From Desulfoarculaceae bacterium (GTDB lineage Bacteria > Desulfobacterota > Desulfobulbia > Desulfobulbales > Desulfocapsaceae): DNA of 36,169 nt. The notes below the pieces were generated by a model. It worked only from the letters and a program-made list of their open reading frames with translations. It was not told the DNA's origin and made no database searches. Where the stretch lies: contig JAHYIV010000030.1 of assembly GCA_019429465.1 (NCBI GenBank), positions 1-36,169 on the forward strand. The letters are read 5' to 3'. This document shows, piece after piece, positions 8,379 through 16,650 of this stretch; the first letter of the stretch is position 1, and each line of letters begins with the position of its first letter. The position numbers and the translations under genes were made by a program.

Positions 8379-8456
8379 CTGACAAGGCGTTCTTCATGGT
8401 ATTTCCATATTCCAGTTATTCTGTTACAAGGATCTAGACATTCAAAGGAGACAATA

Positions 8457-8887
8457 ATAGACATCTTCAATACATTCGACGTCAGTTCCTCGGCCCTCAA
8501 GGCCCAAAGGATTCGTCTTGACACCATCAGCTCCAATCTTGCCAATGTGGAGACGACGTCCACCCCCGAGGGCGGGCCATACAAAAAAAAGCCGTCTACT
8601 TCCAAAGCCAGCCGCTCTCCTTCAAGGAACAGCTGGATGGCACGCTCAGAAACAGCATCCAGGGGGTGGAGGTCACCAAGATCATGGAAGATCAGGATGA
8701 ACCGCAGATGGTCTACAATCCGTCCCATCCGGATGCCGGAACCGACGGCTATGTTGCCATGCCCAATGTCAACGTGCTCAAAGAGATGGTCGATATGACC
8801 TCGGCCACCCGGGCCTACGAGGCAAATACCACGGTCATTAAATCTGCCAAACGTATGGCATTAAAAGCTCTTGAAATTCGGAGATAA
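8457..8887 (+). pseudogene. flgC: Flagellar rod protein FlgC, start lost and frameshifted
   Basis: The reading from 8457 gives the usual FlgC N-terminus (DIFNTFDVSSSALKAQRIRL, then NLANVETTSTPEGGPYKKK), and the second part from about 8591 gives the C-terminal half (VEVTKIMEDQDEPQMVYNPS, ending SAKRMALKALEIRR). Two defects are visible. The start codon, six bases after a good AAAGGAG, is ATA instead of ATG. At 8583-8590 an A8 run is one base short of the A9 needed to continue into AVYFQSQPLSF. FlgC is needed for the proximal rod, so as written the rod could not form. Slippage at A8 or a sequencing miscount are alternatives to true inactivation. Confidence 0.88.
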
Positions 8888-8893
8888 CAGACC

Positions 8894-9190
8894 ATGTACA
8901 TGCAGATTAGCGGTATTGGCGGATCTCTGCCGCTGCGCCCGACAGATACCAGCGCTGTTTCCACCGCCAAGAACGGTTTTGGTGACATCATGAAATCCAC
9001 CATCGACCAGGTGAACCAGGCCCAGAACAGAGGGGACCTGGCCATAGAACAGCTCAGCACCGGGAAGGCCGAGAGTCTCCACGAGGTGATGATTGCCGTT
9101 GAGGAAGCCGACATCTCCCTGAAGATGCTGGTTCAGATGCGGAACAAGGCCCTCCAGGCCTATGAAGAAATCATGCGCATGCAGATCTAG
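8894..9190 (+). CDS. fliE: Flagellar hook-basal body protein FliE
   Basis: A 98-residue FliE, the adaptor between the MS ring/export gate and the rod. The C-terminal half carries the family pattern SLHEVMIAVEEADISLKML, then QMRNKALQAYEEIMRMQI, with the usual ending. It begins 7 bases after the flgC stop (flgB-flgC-fliE order, as in many bacteria). A repeat B element begins at or immediately beside its stop codon, separating it from fliF. Confidence 0.95.
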   Translation: MYMQISGIGGSLPLRPTDTSAVSTAKNGFGDIMKSTIDQVNQAQNRGDLAIEQLSTGKAESLHEVMIAVEEADISLKMLVQMRNKALQAYEEIMRMQI

Positions 9191-9339
9191 TTCGTGCCTG
9201 TCCATAAATGGTCTTTTTGCCCGATCTCCGCGTCATGCTCGAAAAATAATACTCGGAATATCATACACATGCCTGAGCTTATTTTTTTCGCAATCCTTGA
9301 TCTCGAACAAAAATCCTCATTTATGGACAGACACTAGTT
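9188..9339 (+). repeat. Repeat B, complete copy (MITE-like)
   Basis: The ends are inverted: CCTGTCCATAAATG at 9197-9210 and CATTTATGGACAGACACTAG at 9319-9338. The span is about 150 bp with no coding capacity. CTAGTT appears at both outer edges (9187-9192 and 9334-9339) and may be a target duplication, though it overlaps the terminal repeats. The left half recurs on the minus strand at 4168-4239. It sits between fliE and fliF inside the operon. Confidence 0.78.
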
Positions 9340-9415
9340 CAGGAGTTGAAGAATATTTTTTAAACCGTGTAGCAATGCAGTTTCAAGATTAACTGATTGA
9401 AAAAAGGGTTTTTTC

Positions 9416-11035
9416 ATGGCAGATGTAAACATGGCGTCACCACTTAACAGAGATACGGCGCGCACGGAACCTCCTGAGCGCAAAAACCTCCTGACCCTGA
9501 TCAGCGAATGGCCTCTGTCCCGGAAAATAGCCCTCGGGGTTGTTGCCTTCCTCTCCATCGCCCTGTTTGCGGTCATCATCATCCAATCACAAACAGCCGC
9601 GCACCAGCTCCTCTATGCCAATCTGAGTGAAACGGATGCCGGCTCTGTCGCCAACTGGCTCAAGGCGCAGAAGATTCCCTATCAGCTGAAAAACAACGGC
9701 AGGAATATCTGGATCCCGGCCGACAAGCTTTATGAAACCCGTCTCGACCTGGCAGCCAGCGATCTGCCGACAAGGGGGGGGGTCGGCTTTGAGATATTCG
9801 ACCAGCAGAGTTTTGCCCTCACCGACTTTGTCCAGAAGGTGAATTATACCCGGGCCCTGCAGGGAGAACTGGCAAGGACCATTACCTCCCTGGCCCCGGT
9901 TGAGTCCACACGCGTTCATCTGGCCCTGCCGGAAAAACGCCTCTTTGAAAAACAGCAGAAACTGGCAACCGCCTCTATTATTGTTACCCTGATTGCCGGC
10001 AGAACACTTGACAAAGAACAGGTTCAGGGTATCATCCACCTGGTGGCAGGATCAGTAACCGGGCTCAGCCCTGAAGATGTAAAGGTCATCGATGCTTCCG
10101 GCAAGGTCTTAAGCGGCAGCGACAAAGAGAGCTCTGACCAGAATGTTTCGCTCGACATGCTGGCCTTTCAGCAGGAAGTAGAACACCGGATGGAGTCCAG
10201 GGCCCTGGAGCTTCTGGACAAGACCCTGGGCGAGGACAGGTCCATGGTCAGGGTGACCGCCACCCTGGATTTCGCCAAAGTGGAAACAACCCAGGAGTTC
10301 TTTGACGGAGATGACCCGGTGATCCGCAGTGAACAGCTGCAGGAGGAAGCAAGCGGTACTCTGTCCAGCGGCGGTGTACCTGGTGTTGAAGCTAACCTGC
10401 AGGGCAATGCGGCGGCCCAGGGCGCCACCGGTCCCGCTGCCAGCAAGACCTCCCGCACCACCAACTATGAAATCAGCAAAACCGTCAGCAAAACCGTCAG
10501 CCCTGTCGGCGGCATCACCAAACTCTCTGTCTCCATCCTGGTTGCGGACAAGACCATCCCCGGTCAAGACCAGGAACCGGCCACCAGTCAACCGCGAAGC
10601 GAAGAGGAGCTCAAGTCTCTGGAGACCATGGTCGCCAGCGCCCTGGGGCTGGTGAAGGAGCGGGGAGACGCTATCAATATTGTCTCCATGCCCTTTACCG
10701 AGACCCCAAAAGATATCATCATCGCAGAGACCGCCCCGGCCAGGATATTATATGATTATCTCCCATTCATAAAATATGGCCTGATTATTGTGGGCACCCT
10801 GTTTGTTTACTTTTTTCTGCTCCGGCCTCTGATCAAAACAATGAAGGGCGAAGTGACCCAGCACAACAAGACCGTAGCCGATCTGGAACGGGAGCAGGCA
10901 ACACCCGCTCCCGCCGTTGAAGGACCTCTTCCAGAGCTCCCCCCCGATGAGATGATCCTGCACCTGCGCAAAGAGATCGCCAGAAATCAGGTCCCAACAG
11001 CCTATATTATCAAAAGCTGGATACAAGAAGGATAA
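9416..11035 (+). CDS. fliF: Flagellar MS-ring protein FliF
   Basis: A 539-residue membrane ring protein. It has an N-terminal transmembrane helix (about 41-61, ALGVVAFLSIALFAVIII), the YscJ-type ring-building motifs (YANLSETDAGSVANWL and LPTRGGVGFEIFDQQSF) and a second helix near 450 (YGLIIVGTLFVYFFLLRPL). The short C-terminal tail contacts FliG. It is intact over its full length. The gene is preceded by AAAGGG and followed three bases later by fliG, so the two are translationally close. The 225-bp gap before it holds repeat B, which may separate it from the upstream promoter. Confidence 0.96.
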   Translation: MADVNMASPLNRDTARTEPPERKNLLTLISEWPLSRKIALGVVAFLSIALFAVIIIQSQTAAHQLLYANLSETDAGSVANWLKAQKIPYQLKNNGRNIWIPADKLYETRLDLAASDLPTRGGVGFEIFDQQSFALTDFVQKVNYTRALQGELARTITSLAPVESTRVHLALPEKRLFEKQQKLATASIIVTLIAGRTLDKEQVQGIIHLVAGSVTGLSPEDVKVIDASGKVLSGSDKESSDQNVSLDMLAFQQEVEHRMESRALELLDKTLGEDRSMVRVTATLDFAKVETTQEFFDGDDPVIRSEQLQEEASGTLSSGGVPGVEANLQGNAAAQGATGPAASKTSRTTNYEISKTVSKTVSPVGGITKLSVSILVADKTIPGQDQEPATSQPRSEEELKSLETMVASALGLVKERGDAINIVSMPFTETPKDIIIAETAPARILYDYLPFIKYGLIIVGTLFVYFFLLRPLIKTMKGEVTQHNKTVADLEREQATPAPAVEGPLPELPPDEMILHLRKEIARNQVPTAYIIKSWIQEG

Positions 11036-11038
11036 ACG

Positions 11039-12046
11039 ATGAGCATCAAGACCCTTACCGGACTCAACAAGGCAGCTGTCCTGCTCATCTGTCTCGGTGA
11101 AGAGGCAGCAGCCAAGGTATTCCAGGAGCTCTCAGACGATGAGATTCGCCAGGTGACCCGAACCATAGCGACCATTGACCATATCCCCGAGCACATAAAA
11201 GACAAGGTCTTTGCCAGTTACGGTGAAATCCAGCAGGATCTTGCCGGTCTGTTTGTCAAGGGTGCCGACTTTGCCAAAAGAGCCATTGCAGCCTCGGGAT
11301 CCGATGAACGCAGTGCTGATCTTATGGAACAATTTGTCTCCGGCACTGAGTCCCGCCCCCTGGAGACCATTGCCCTGATGCCCCCCAAGATGGTTGCCGG
11401 ACTACTCGAAAAAGAACATCCCCAGACGGTAGCCCTGATCCTGTCCACCCAGCATGTGGAACATGCCAGTGAAATCCTCGCCAGTCTGCCTGAAGATGTC
11501 AGGGCTGATGTGATCTACCGGATCGCCAAGATTGAAAAAGTCTCCCCTGAGGTGATCACCCGCATTGAAGATGCCCTGCATCGCGAGATTGGCCTGGTCG
11601 CCGGCAAGGAGCAGAAACAGGTAGGTGGCCTGGACAAGGTTGTCGACCTGCTCAACCATCTGCAGTACAGTATGGATACTGACATCCTCGAGGCCATAGA
11701 ACAGACAGATCCGGACATGGCCGAGGAGATTCGCAAGCAGATGTTCACCTTTGAAAATCTGGTGGCACTCGATGGCCGTTCACTGCAGATGATCCTGCGT
11801 GAGGTCAGCAACGATGACCTGACCCTGGCCTTGAAGACCGCGTCTGACGAGATGAAGGAAAAGATCTTTGCCAACATGTCCTCCCGCGCCGCCGATATGA
11901 TCAGGGAAGACCTCGAGGCCATGGGGCCGGTCCGCCTTTCCGAGGTCGAGACCATGCAGCAGACCATCGTCAAGATCGCCATAAAGCTCCAGGAAGAAGG
12001 CAAGCTGGTGCTTGGCACTGGAGGAGGAGGCGATGAGCTTGTCTAA
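11039..12046 (+). CDS. fliG: Flagellar motor switch protein FliG
   Basis: A 335-residue C-ring protein that transmits torque from MotA and sets rotation direction. The N-terminal domain opens with LTGLNKAAVLLICLGEE. The middle domain holds EKEHPQTVALILS, a conserved FliG motif. The C-terminal domain has the charged torque helix around FENLVALDGRSLQMILREV and ends in EEGKLVLGTGGGGDELV, typical of FliG. Full length, with no lesion seen. It overlaps the fliH start by 14 bases. Confidence 0.97.
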   Translation: MSIKTLTGLNKAAVLLICLGEEAAAKVFQELSDDEIRQVTRTIATIDHIPEHIKDKVFASYGEIQQDLAGLFVKGADFAKRAIAASGSDERSADLMEQFVSGTESRPLETIALMPPKMVAGLLEKEHPQTVALILSTQHVEHASEILASLPEDVRADVIYRIAKIEKVSPEVITRIEDALHREIGLVAGKEQKQVGGLDKVVDLLNHLQYSMDTDILEAIEQTDPDMAEEIRKQMFTFENLVALDGRSLQMILREVSNDDLTLALKTASDEMKEKIFANMSSRAADMIREDLEAMGPVRLSEVETMQQTIVKIAIKLQEEGKLVLGTGGGGDELV

Positions 12047-12854
12047 GGTGTACAAGGATACATCCTCATTTGTGCCGCAACAGATCCTGCCCCGTCAGGG
12101 TTTCTCCCCTGAACCGGTCTGGCAGGATATGGTTGCCGTCCCCCCTTCCCGGAGTGAAGGACATGGCTCATTTATCCCTGACAAAACCGGGGGCAGGGCC
12201 ATTCCCGACCAGACTGCGGACAAAAAATCCTTGCCGTCCGCAAGGCCTTCGGGCACAGCAGGCGCGCTTTCCCCAGATCTCCCCCCGGAGGCCGAAGAGC
12301 ATTGGGGAAATGCGCCTGTCCAGGCTATAGACCCGGAGATGATCCGCAAGAAGGCCTTCAGTGAAGGTGTGCTTGAGGGCCGACGCCAGGCGGATGAAGA
12401 TTATGGCACCAGCGCCATGACCCTGCATGCCGCCTGCGAGCAGTTGGCCCATCTCCACGAAACAATCTTACAAAATAATACCAGAGAGATACACGCCCTG
12501 GTCATGCAGATAGCTGCGAAGATTATCCGTCACTCGACAGGAGAACAGAGCGACACCATCCTGGCCACTATCAAAGACGCTATTCATCTGGCAGTCAAGT
12601 CCGATGAGTTCCAGATCCGGGTGAACCCGAACGATCTGGCGATCCTCAAGGACAAGAAAAAAGAGATCCTCGAGGAGATCAGCAGCCTCGATAATATCGT
12701 CCTCAAGGCTGACAGCACCGTTGAGCGCGGCGGCTGCCTGCTGGAGTCTGTCAGCTGCACCGTTGATGCCACCATCAGCAGCCAGCTGCAGGTCATAGAA
12801 GATGCCCTGCAGTCAGACGATATCACCACTACCTCTTTTCCTGGAGAGCCATAA
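12033..12854 (+). CDS. fliH: Flagellar export ATPase regulator FliH
   Basis: A 273-residue protein that holds FliI in check and docks it to the C ring. Residues 1-110 are proline-rich and low in conservation. The C-terminal half has the FliH/YscL pattern: KKAFSEGVLEGRRQADEDY, then VMQIAAKIIRHSTGEQSD, FQIRVNPNDLAIL and a VERGGCLLES motif. The ATG at 12033 is chosen over one at 12012 because GGAGGAGG lies directly before it. It overlaps the end of fliG, which suggests translational coupling. fliI follows 7 bases downstream. Confidence 0.9.
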   Translation: MSLSKVYKDTSSFVPQQILPRQGFSPEPVWQDMVAVPPSRSEGHGSFIPDKTGGRAIPDQTADKKSLPSARPSGTAGALSPDLPPEAEEHWGNAPVQAIDPEMIRKKAFSEGVLEGRRQADEDYGTSAMTLHAACEQLAHLHETILQNNTREIHALVMQIAAKIIRHSTGEQSDTILATIKDAIHLAVKSDEFQIRVNPNDLAILKDKKKEILEEISSLDNIVLKADSTVERGGCLLESVSCTVDATISSQLQVIEDALQSDDITTTSFPGEP

Positions 12855-12861
12855 GGCTGCC

Positions 12862-14220
12862 ATGACCTCTGCCTCCTCTGTTATAGCTCGCCTCAACCCC
12901 ATAAAAGTATGGGGAAAAGTGACAAAAATTATCGGGCTGGTCGTCGAAGGGTACTGCCCCGCGGCGTCAATTGGCTCCCTTTGCCAATTGACGCCGCTCA
13001 ACCAGGACAGCGAACCCGTGATGGCCGAAGTCGTCGGCTTTAAGGATTCACGCGCCCTGCTCATGCCACTCGGCGAGCTCCGGGGTCTGGGACCCGGCAG
13101 CCGGATCAGGGTTATCAGGGACAGCGCCACCGTCCAGGTTGGTGACACTCTGCTGGGACGGGTCATCGATGCCATGGGACACCCCCTTGACGGACTCCCC
13201 ACCCCGCTGTTGCCCCATGAAAAACCGATCTACTCCCTGCCGCCGGGGCCGATGCAGAGAACGAACATCTCCGAGCCACTCGATCTTGGCATCCGCTCCA
13301 TCAACGGACTTACCACCTGCGGCATGGGACAGCGCATGGGGATCATGGCCGGCTCCGGTGTGGGCAAGAATGTGCTCCTGGGCATGATAGCCAAATACGC
13401 CCTGACCGATGTCAATGTCATCGCCCTGATCGGCGAACGTGGTCGTGAGGTGCGGGAGTTTATCGAGCGCGATCTCGGCACAGAGGGACTGGCCCGCTCG
13501 GTGATCGTGGTAGTCACCTCGGACCAGTCGCCACTGCTGCGGATGCGCGGTGCCTTTGTGGCCACGGCTATTGCTGAATTCTTTTGCGGTCAGGGTAAAA
13601 ATGTCCTGCTGATGATGGACTCGGTCACCCGCTTTGCCATGGCCATGCGAGAGATAGGTCTGGCCGTCGGCGAACCGCCCACCACCAAGGGCTATCCCCT
13701 GTCAGTCTTTGCCACCCTCCCCAAACTGCTGGAACGCGCCGGCCGCTTCAGCGCCAAAGGATCGATCACCGGGCTCTACACGGTACTGGTGGACGGCGAT
13801 GATATGACCGATCCGGTGGCCGACTCGGTACGTTCCATACTTGATGGTCATATCGTTCTGTCCCGGACCATTGCCGCCAAAAATCACTGTCCGGCCATCG
13901 ACATTCTGGCCTCGGCCAGCCGGGTCATGCGCGAGATCGTCTCCCCCCGCCACGTGGAACTCGCCGGTCGCGCCCGCAGCATCCTGGCCACCTGCAAGGA
14001 AGCTGAAGATCTCATCAATATAGGCGCCTACGCCAAAGGCTCCAATCCTAAGATCGATTTTGCCATAACCAAGATAGACGCCATCAACGCCTTTCTGCAA
14101 CAGGATATCAACGAATCCACTCCCCTGAAAGAGACCATTGAACAGCTCGGCGAGCTGCTCAGCGGCAGAAAGGACGACACCCTGCCCAAAAAAGACCGAC
14201 GGGGCGAAGACCAGCACTAA
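12862..14220 (+). CDS. fliI: Flagellar export ATPase FliI
   Basis: A 452-residue F1-like ATPase that energises substrate entry into the flagellar export gate. The family segments are present: PAASIGSLC near the N-terminus, the ALIGERGREVREFIE stretch, the Walker B region NVLLMMDSVTRFAMAMREIG, and GSITGLYTVLVDGDDMTDPV. The P-loop reads AGSGVGKNVLLGM. The residue after K169 is N170, where the Walker A rule expects Ser or Thr. ATG 12862 has AAGG seven bases ahead and gives the usual FliI length. A perfect 14-bp inverted repeat lies inside the gene at 12961-12997. fliJ begins 3 bases after the stop. Confidence 0.95.
   Translation: MTSASSVIARLNPIKVWGKVTKIIGLVVEGYCPAASIGSLCQLTPLNQDSEPVMAEVVGFKDSRALLMPLGELRGLGPGSRIRVIRDSATVQVGDTLLGRVIDAMGHPLDGLPTPLLPHEKPIYSLPPGPMQRTNISEPLDLGIRSINGLTTCGMGQRMGIMAGSGVGKNVLLGMIAKYALTDVNVIALIGERGREVREFIERDLGTEGLARSVIVVVTSDQSPLLRMRGAFVATAIAEFFCGQGKNVLLMMDSVTRFAMAMREIGLAVGEPPTTKGYPLSVFATLPKLLERAGRFSAKGSITGLYTVLVDGDDMTDPVADSVRSILDGHIVLSRTIAAKNHCPAIDILASASRVMREIVSPRHVELAGRARSILATCKEAEDLINIGAYAKGSNPKIDFAITKIDAINAFLQQDINESTPLKETIEQLGELLSGRKDDTLPKKDRRGEDQH
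12961..12997. repeat. Perfect intragenic inverted repeat inside fliI
   Basis: GCGGCGTCAATTGG (12961-12974) and CCAATTGACGCCGC (12984-12997) are exact reverse complements around a 9-nt loop, within codons 34-46 of fliI. The encoded peptide (AASIGSLCQLTPL) still looks like normal FliI sequence, so it does not appear to be a foreign insertion. An mRNA hairpin this strong early in a gene could affect translation or transcription. Confidence 0.85.
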
Positions 14221-14223
14221 GCC

Positions 14224-14655
14224 ATGAAACCCTTTACCCTCGATACAGTCCTTAAACACAGAAAAACCCTCGAGGAACAGGCCATCTATCGCCTGGTCAA
14301 GGCACGGAAAGAAGAGGCCGAAGCCCAGCGCCAACTGCAGGAAGATGAATCGATTCTGGCAACCTTGATCGAGACCTTTACCAGTGAGCAATGCCTGGGG
14401 ATTGAAGTGGTCAGACTCGCCTGGTTCGAACAACGGATCCCCTTGATTGAACAACTGGTCGCGGCATCGCAGCTCCTTTTGAAGAAAAAAAAAGAAGGGT
14501 CGAATCGAGCCCAGGAACAGTTGATCGGCAAGAGCAAAGATCGAAAAATAATGGAGACGCTGCAGCAGAAGCAGGATGAATCCTGGCAGCAGTACCTCAA
14601 CAAGAAAGAGACGGCCACACTCGATGAGATTGCCGTCATCTTTCACAACAGATAA
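14224..14655 (+). CDS. fliJ: Flagellar FliJ-like chaperone/stalk protein
   Basis: A 143-residue, highly charged, helical coiled-coil protein with the position, length and opening of FliJ (MKPFTLDTVLKHRKTLEEQA). FliJ forms the stalk in the FliI ring and couples it to FlhA. Sequence conservation in this family is low, so the call rests mainly on coiled-coil character and on placement 3 bases after fliI. No lesion is seen. Confidence 0.88.
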   Translation: MKPFTLDTVLKHRKTLEEQAIYRLVKARKEEAEAQRQLQEDESILATLIETFTSEQCLGIEVVRLAWFEQRIPLIEQLVAASQLLLKKKKEGSNRAQEQLIGKSKDRKIMETLQQKQDESWQQYLNKKETATLDEIAVIFHNR

Positions 14656-14685
14656 GCAAACAACTTTTACCCCCACCGGCCTCTT

Positions 14686-15246
14686 ATGAAAAAAATACTC
14701 TTTCTCATCCTCTGTTGTTTTCCCCTGGCAACCATCCTTGCTCCCGCCCCATTGAAGGGCGCCGAGGTACAAAGTGAGGCGCCAGCTCAAGAAAAGGCGC
14801 CGGCTCCTCGGAAATCCTTTTCCTCGGTTGAGGAACGCAGACTCTATACCACCCTGGAACAGGAGAGGGCCGGCTTGCAGGAAAAGATAAAAGTATTGGC
14901 CGACAGGGAAAAGGAGCTAAAGACCCTGGAGCAAGAGGTCGATAAGAAATTTGAGCAGATGGATCAGAAGCTTCAGGAGTTGAAGAAACTTCAGCAAACA
15001 ACTGAAGAATTGCTGGCCAGGAAAGATCAGGCTGAGCTGAAAATGATCCAGGATCTGAGCAATATTTATTCCAAGATGGCCCCGGAAAAAGCCGCTCTGG
15101 CCCTGAGCAGTCTGGAAGATCAACAATTAGCGGCCGACCTGATTACCAACATGAAGACCAAATCCGCGGCCCGGATACTGGAACAACTCAACAAGCTGCA
15201 AGTATCAGCTTTAACCACAACCTTATCGACCCTGTCATCGGAGTAA
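14686..15246 (+). CDS. MotE-like periplasmic coiled-coil protein
   Basis: A 186-residue exported protein with an N-terminal hydrophobic segment (ILFLILCCFPLATILAPA, signal peptide or anchor). A long coiled coil follows (about 50-120, EQERAGLQEKIKVLADREKE and onward). The C-terminal helical domain (MIQDLSNIYSKMAPEKAALA, then AARILEQLNKLQV) resembles the MgtE N-terminal fold. MotE-type proteins of this architecture are chaperones of stator components in other bacteria, and genes of this type commonly sit between fliJ and fliK. The exact function here is inference. Confidence 0.8.
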   Translation: MKKILFLILCCFPLATILAPAPLKGAEVQSEAPAQEKAPAPRKSFSSVEERRLYTTLEQERAGLQEKIKVLADREKELKTLEQEVDKKFEQMDQKLQELKKLQQTTEELLARKDQAELKMIQDLSNIYSKMAPEKAALALSSLEDQQLAADLITNMKTKSAARILEQLNKLQVSALTTTLSTLSSE

Positions 15247-15252
15247 GGAACT

Positions 15253-16641
15253 ATGGAAGCATCTCTCCTGGCTGTCACACCGGCGCCTATATCAGTACAG
15301 AAGACACCGGCTCAACCATCTCAATCAGCCGGGACGACAGATGAAACCAGCCCTTTTGCTTCATTTCTATCAGCATCCGGAAACGCAGACAAAAAGAGAG
15401 GGGAAGAAGCAGCCCCTCTTGATGCAGACCCCCTCGGCTTCCACCTCCAACTCCATGGAGATGTTCATGGTCGTGGAACAGCCTTCCCCGTCCTTGGCAG
15501 ACAGCCCTGAGCTTAACAGCAGTCAGCCTGCTGCCGGAAAGGACATCACCGCAACTCTTGCCTCCACCAATGAAGCATCAACTTCCATCATGTTTGCCCC
15601 TGGTGAGCTCAAACAATTCCAGACAATGATGGCGGCAAACGGCCAGACTGACTCAGATTTGGCCCCGGCAGCAACCGGTAAGCAGTCTGCAATGCCGCTC
15701 AATAAGGCCGATTCCCTGTTGACCCTGCAGCTGCAGGCCATCCTGGCCGGTGATTCTCAAGGCACTCTAGCTATCCGTACTTCTTACCAGTCAGCACCGG
15801 CTGAAGCCCTGAACGGACTCTCATCCCCCTACATCCAGTCGGCTGACAGCGCTGTCGTCGCCTCGATATTGCCTGCCCATGCGGCCATGCAGGAGGGTGC
15901 AGCTTACAGAATCAAGACCACGGAATCAGGCGAGAGCCTGCACCAGAACCTGGACGGCCGCCAGTACCTGAGCGCCCGACTCGAAGAACCCGCTGACAAG
16001 AATAATGCCGGCAACCAGCAAGACTCAGGGCGGCAAGAAGACAGTGCCGGTCAAGCAAAAACGGCCCATGGTATTCTCACCGCTTTGCTCGGCAACAACG
16101 AACAGACGGGTCACTCCTTCGCCACCGCCTTTGGCGCCCAGGTAACTTCCTCGATACCGGGGGCTGCTCCCGCCGCTCACCCTGCATCACTGTCACCGGG
16201 AGTTCCAATTGCCGCCGAGGAAGTCATCAATAATCTTGTTGAACGTTTCAGCATCAATCCCCGTAGACCAGCAAGATCAGCCTAAACCTCAATCCAGCCG
16301 AGCTGGGAGCGCTGAAGATTGACATCCTGGTCAAATGGGATTCCATCAAGGCGCATATCGCTGTCAACAGTCAGCACATCCAGGAAACCATTGAAAAGAA
16401 TCTGCCAAGACTCCGGGCTATCCTTGAGCAACAGGGATTTAATATTGAAGGTTTCCAGGTAAGCATGGAATCAACGACCTCTGACTCGAATCATTTTTTC
16501 CAGCAGCAATTCTCCTCCAGACAGGATTCAGCTTCACAACCGACTCTTGCCTTGGACGAAACCGCTTTTGACCTCTCTCTGAGTTCCGCGGAAGAGCTCC
16601 TGAGCGCTTCCATGGGCGCAGGCATCAACCTGAGCATATAA
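15253..16641 (+). pseudogene. fliK: Hook-length control protein FliK, two compensating frameshifts
   Basis: FliK measures the hook and switches export specificity. The N-terminus (from ATG 15253) and the C-terminal hook-length domain (from about 16270, KISLNLNPAELGALKIDIL, ending SAEELLSASMGAGINLSI) are in the same frame. The plausible middle (about 15435-16260, rich in Ala/Ser/Gln) is in another. The entry shift is around the C5 run near 15430 (+1, or -2), and the exit shift is near 16260 beside CCCC (-1). The total would be about 462 residues, a normal length. Without correction the C-terminal domain is not made: the first frame stops near 15510 and the second near 16285. Confidence 0.82.
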
Positions 16642-16650
16642 GTGAGACCC

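Noticed and set aside
13702..14790. 362-codon open frame on the minus strand opposite fliI and fliJ
   Set aside because: It spans the well-supported fliI/fliJ/MotE-like genes and has Phe/Gly/Gln-rich antisense composition with no recognisable domain.
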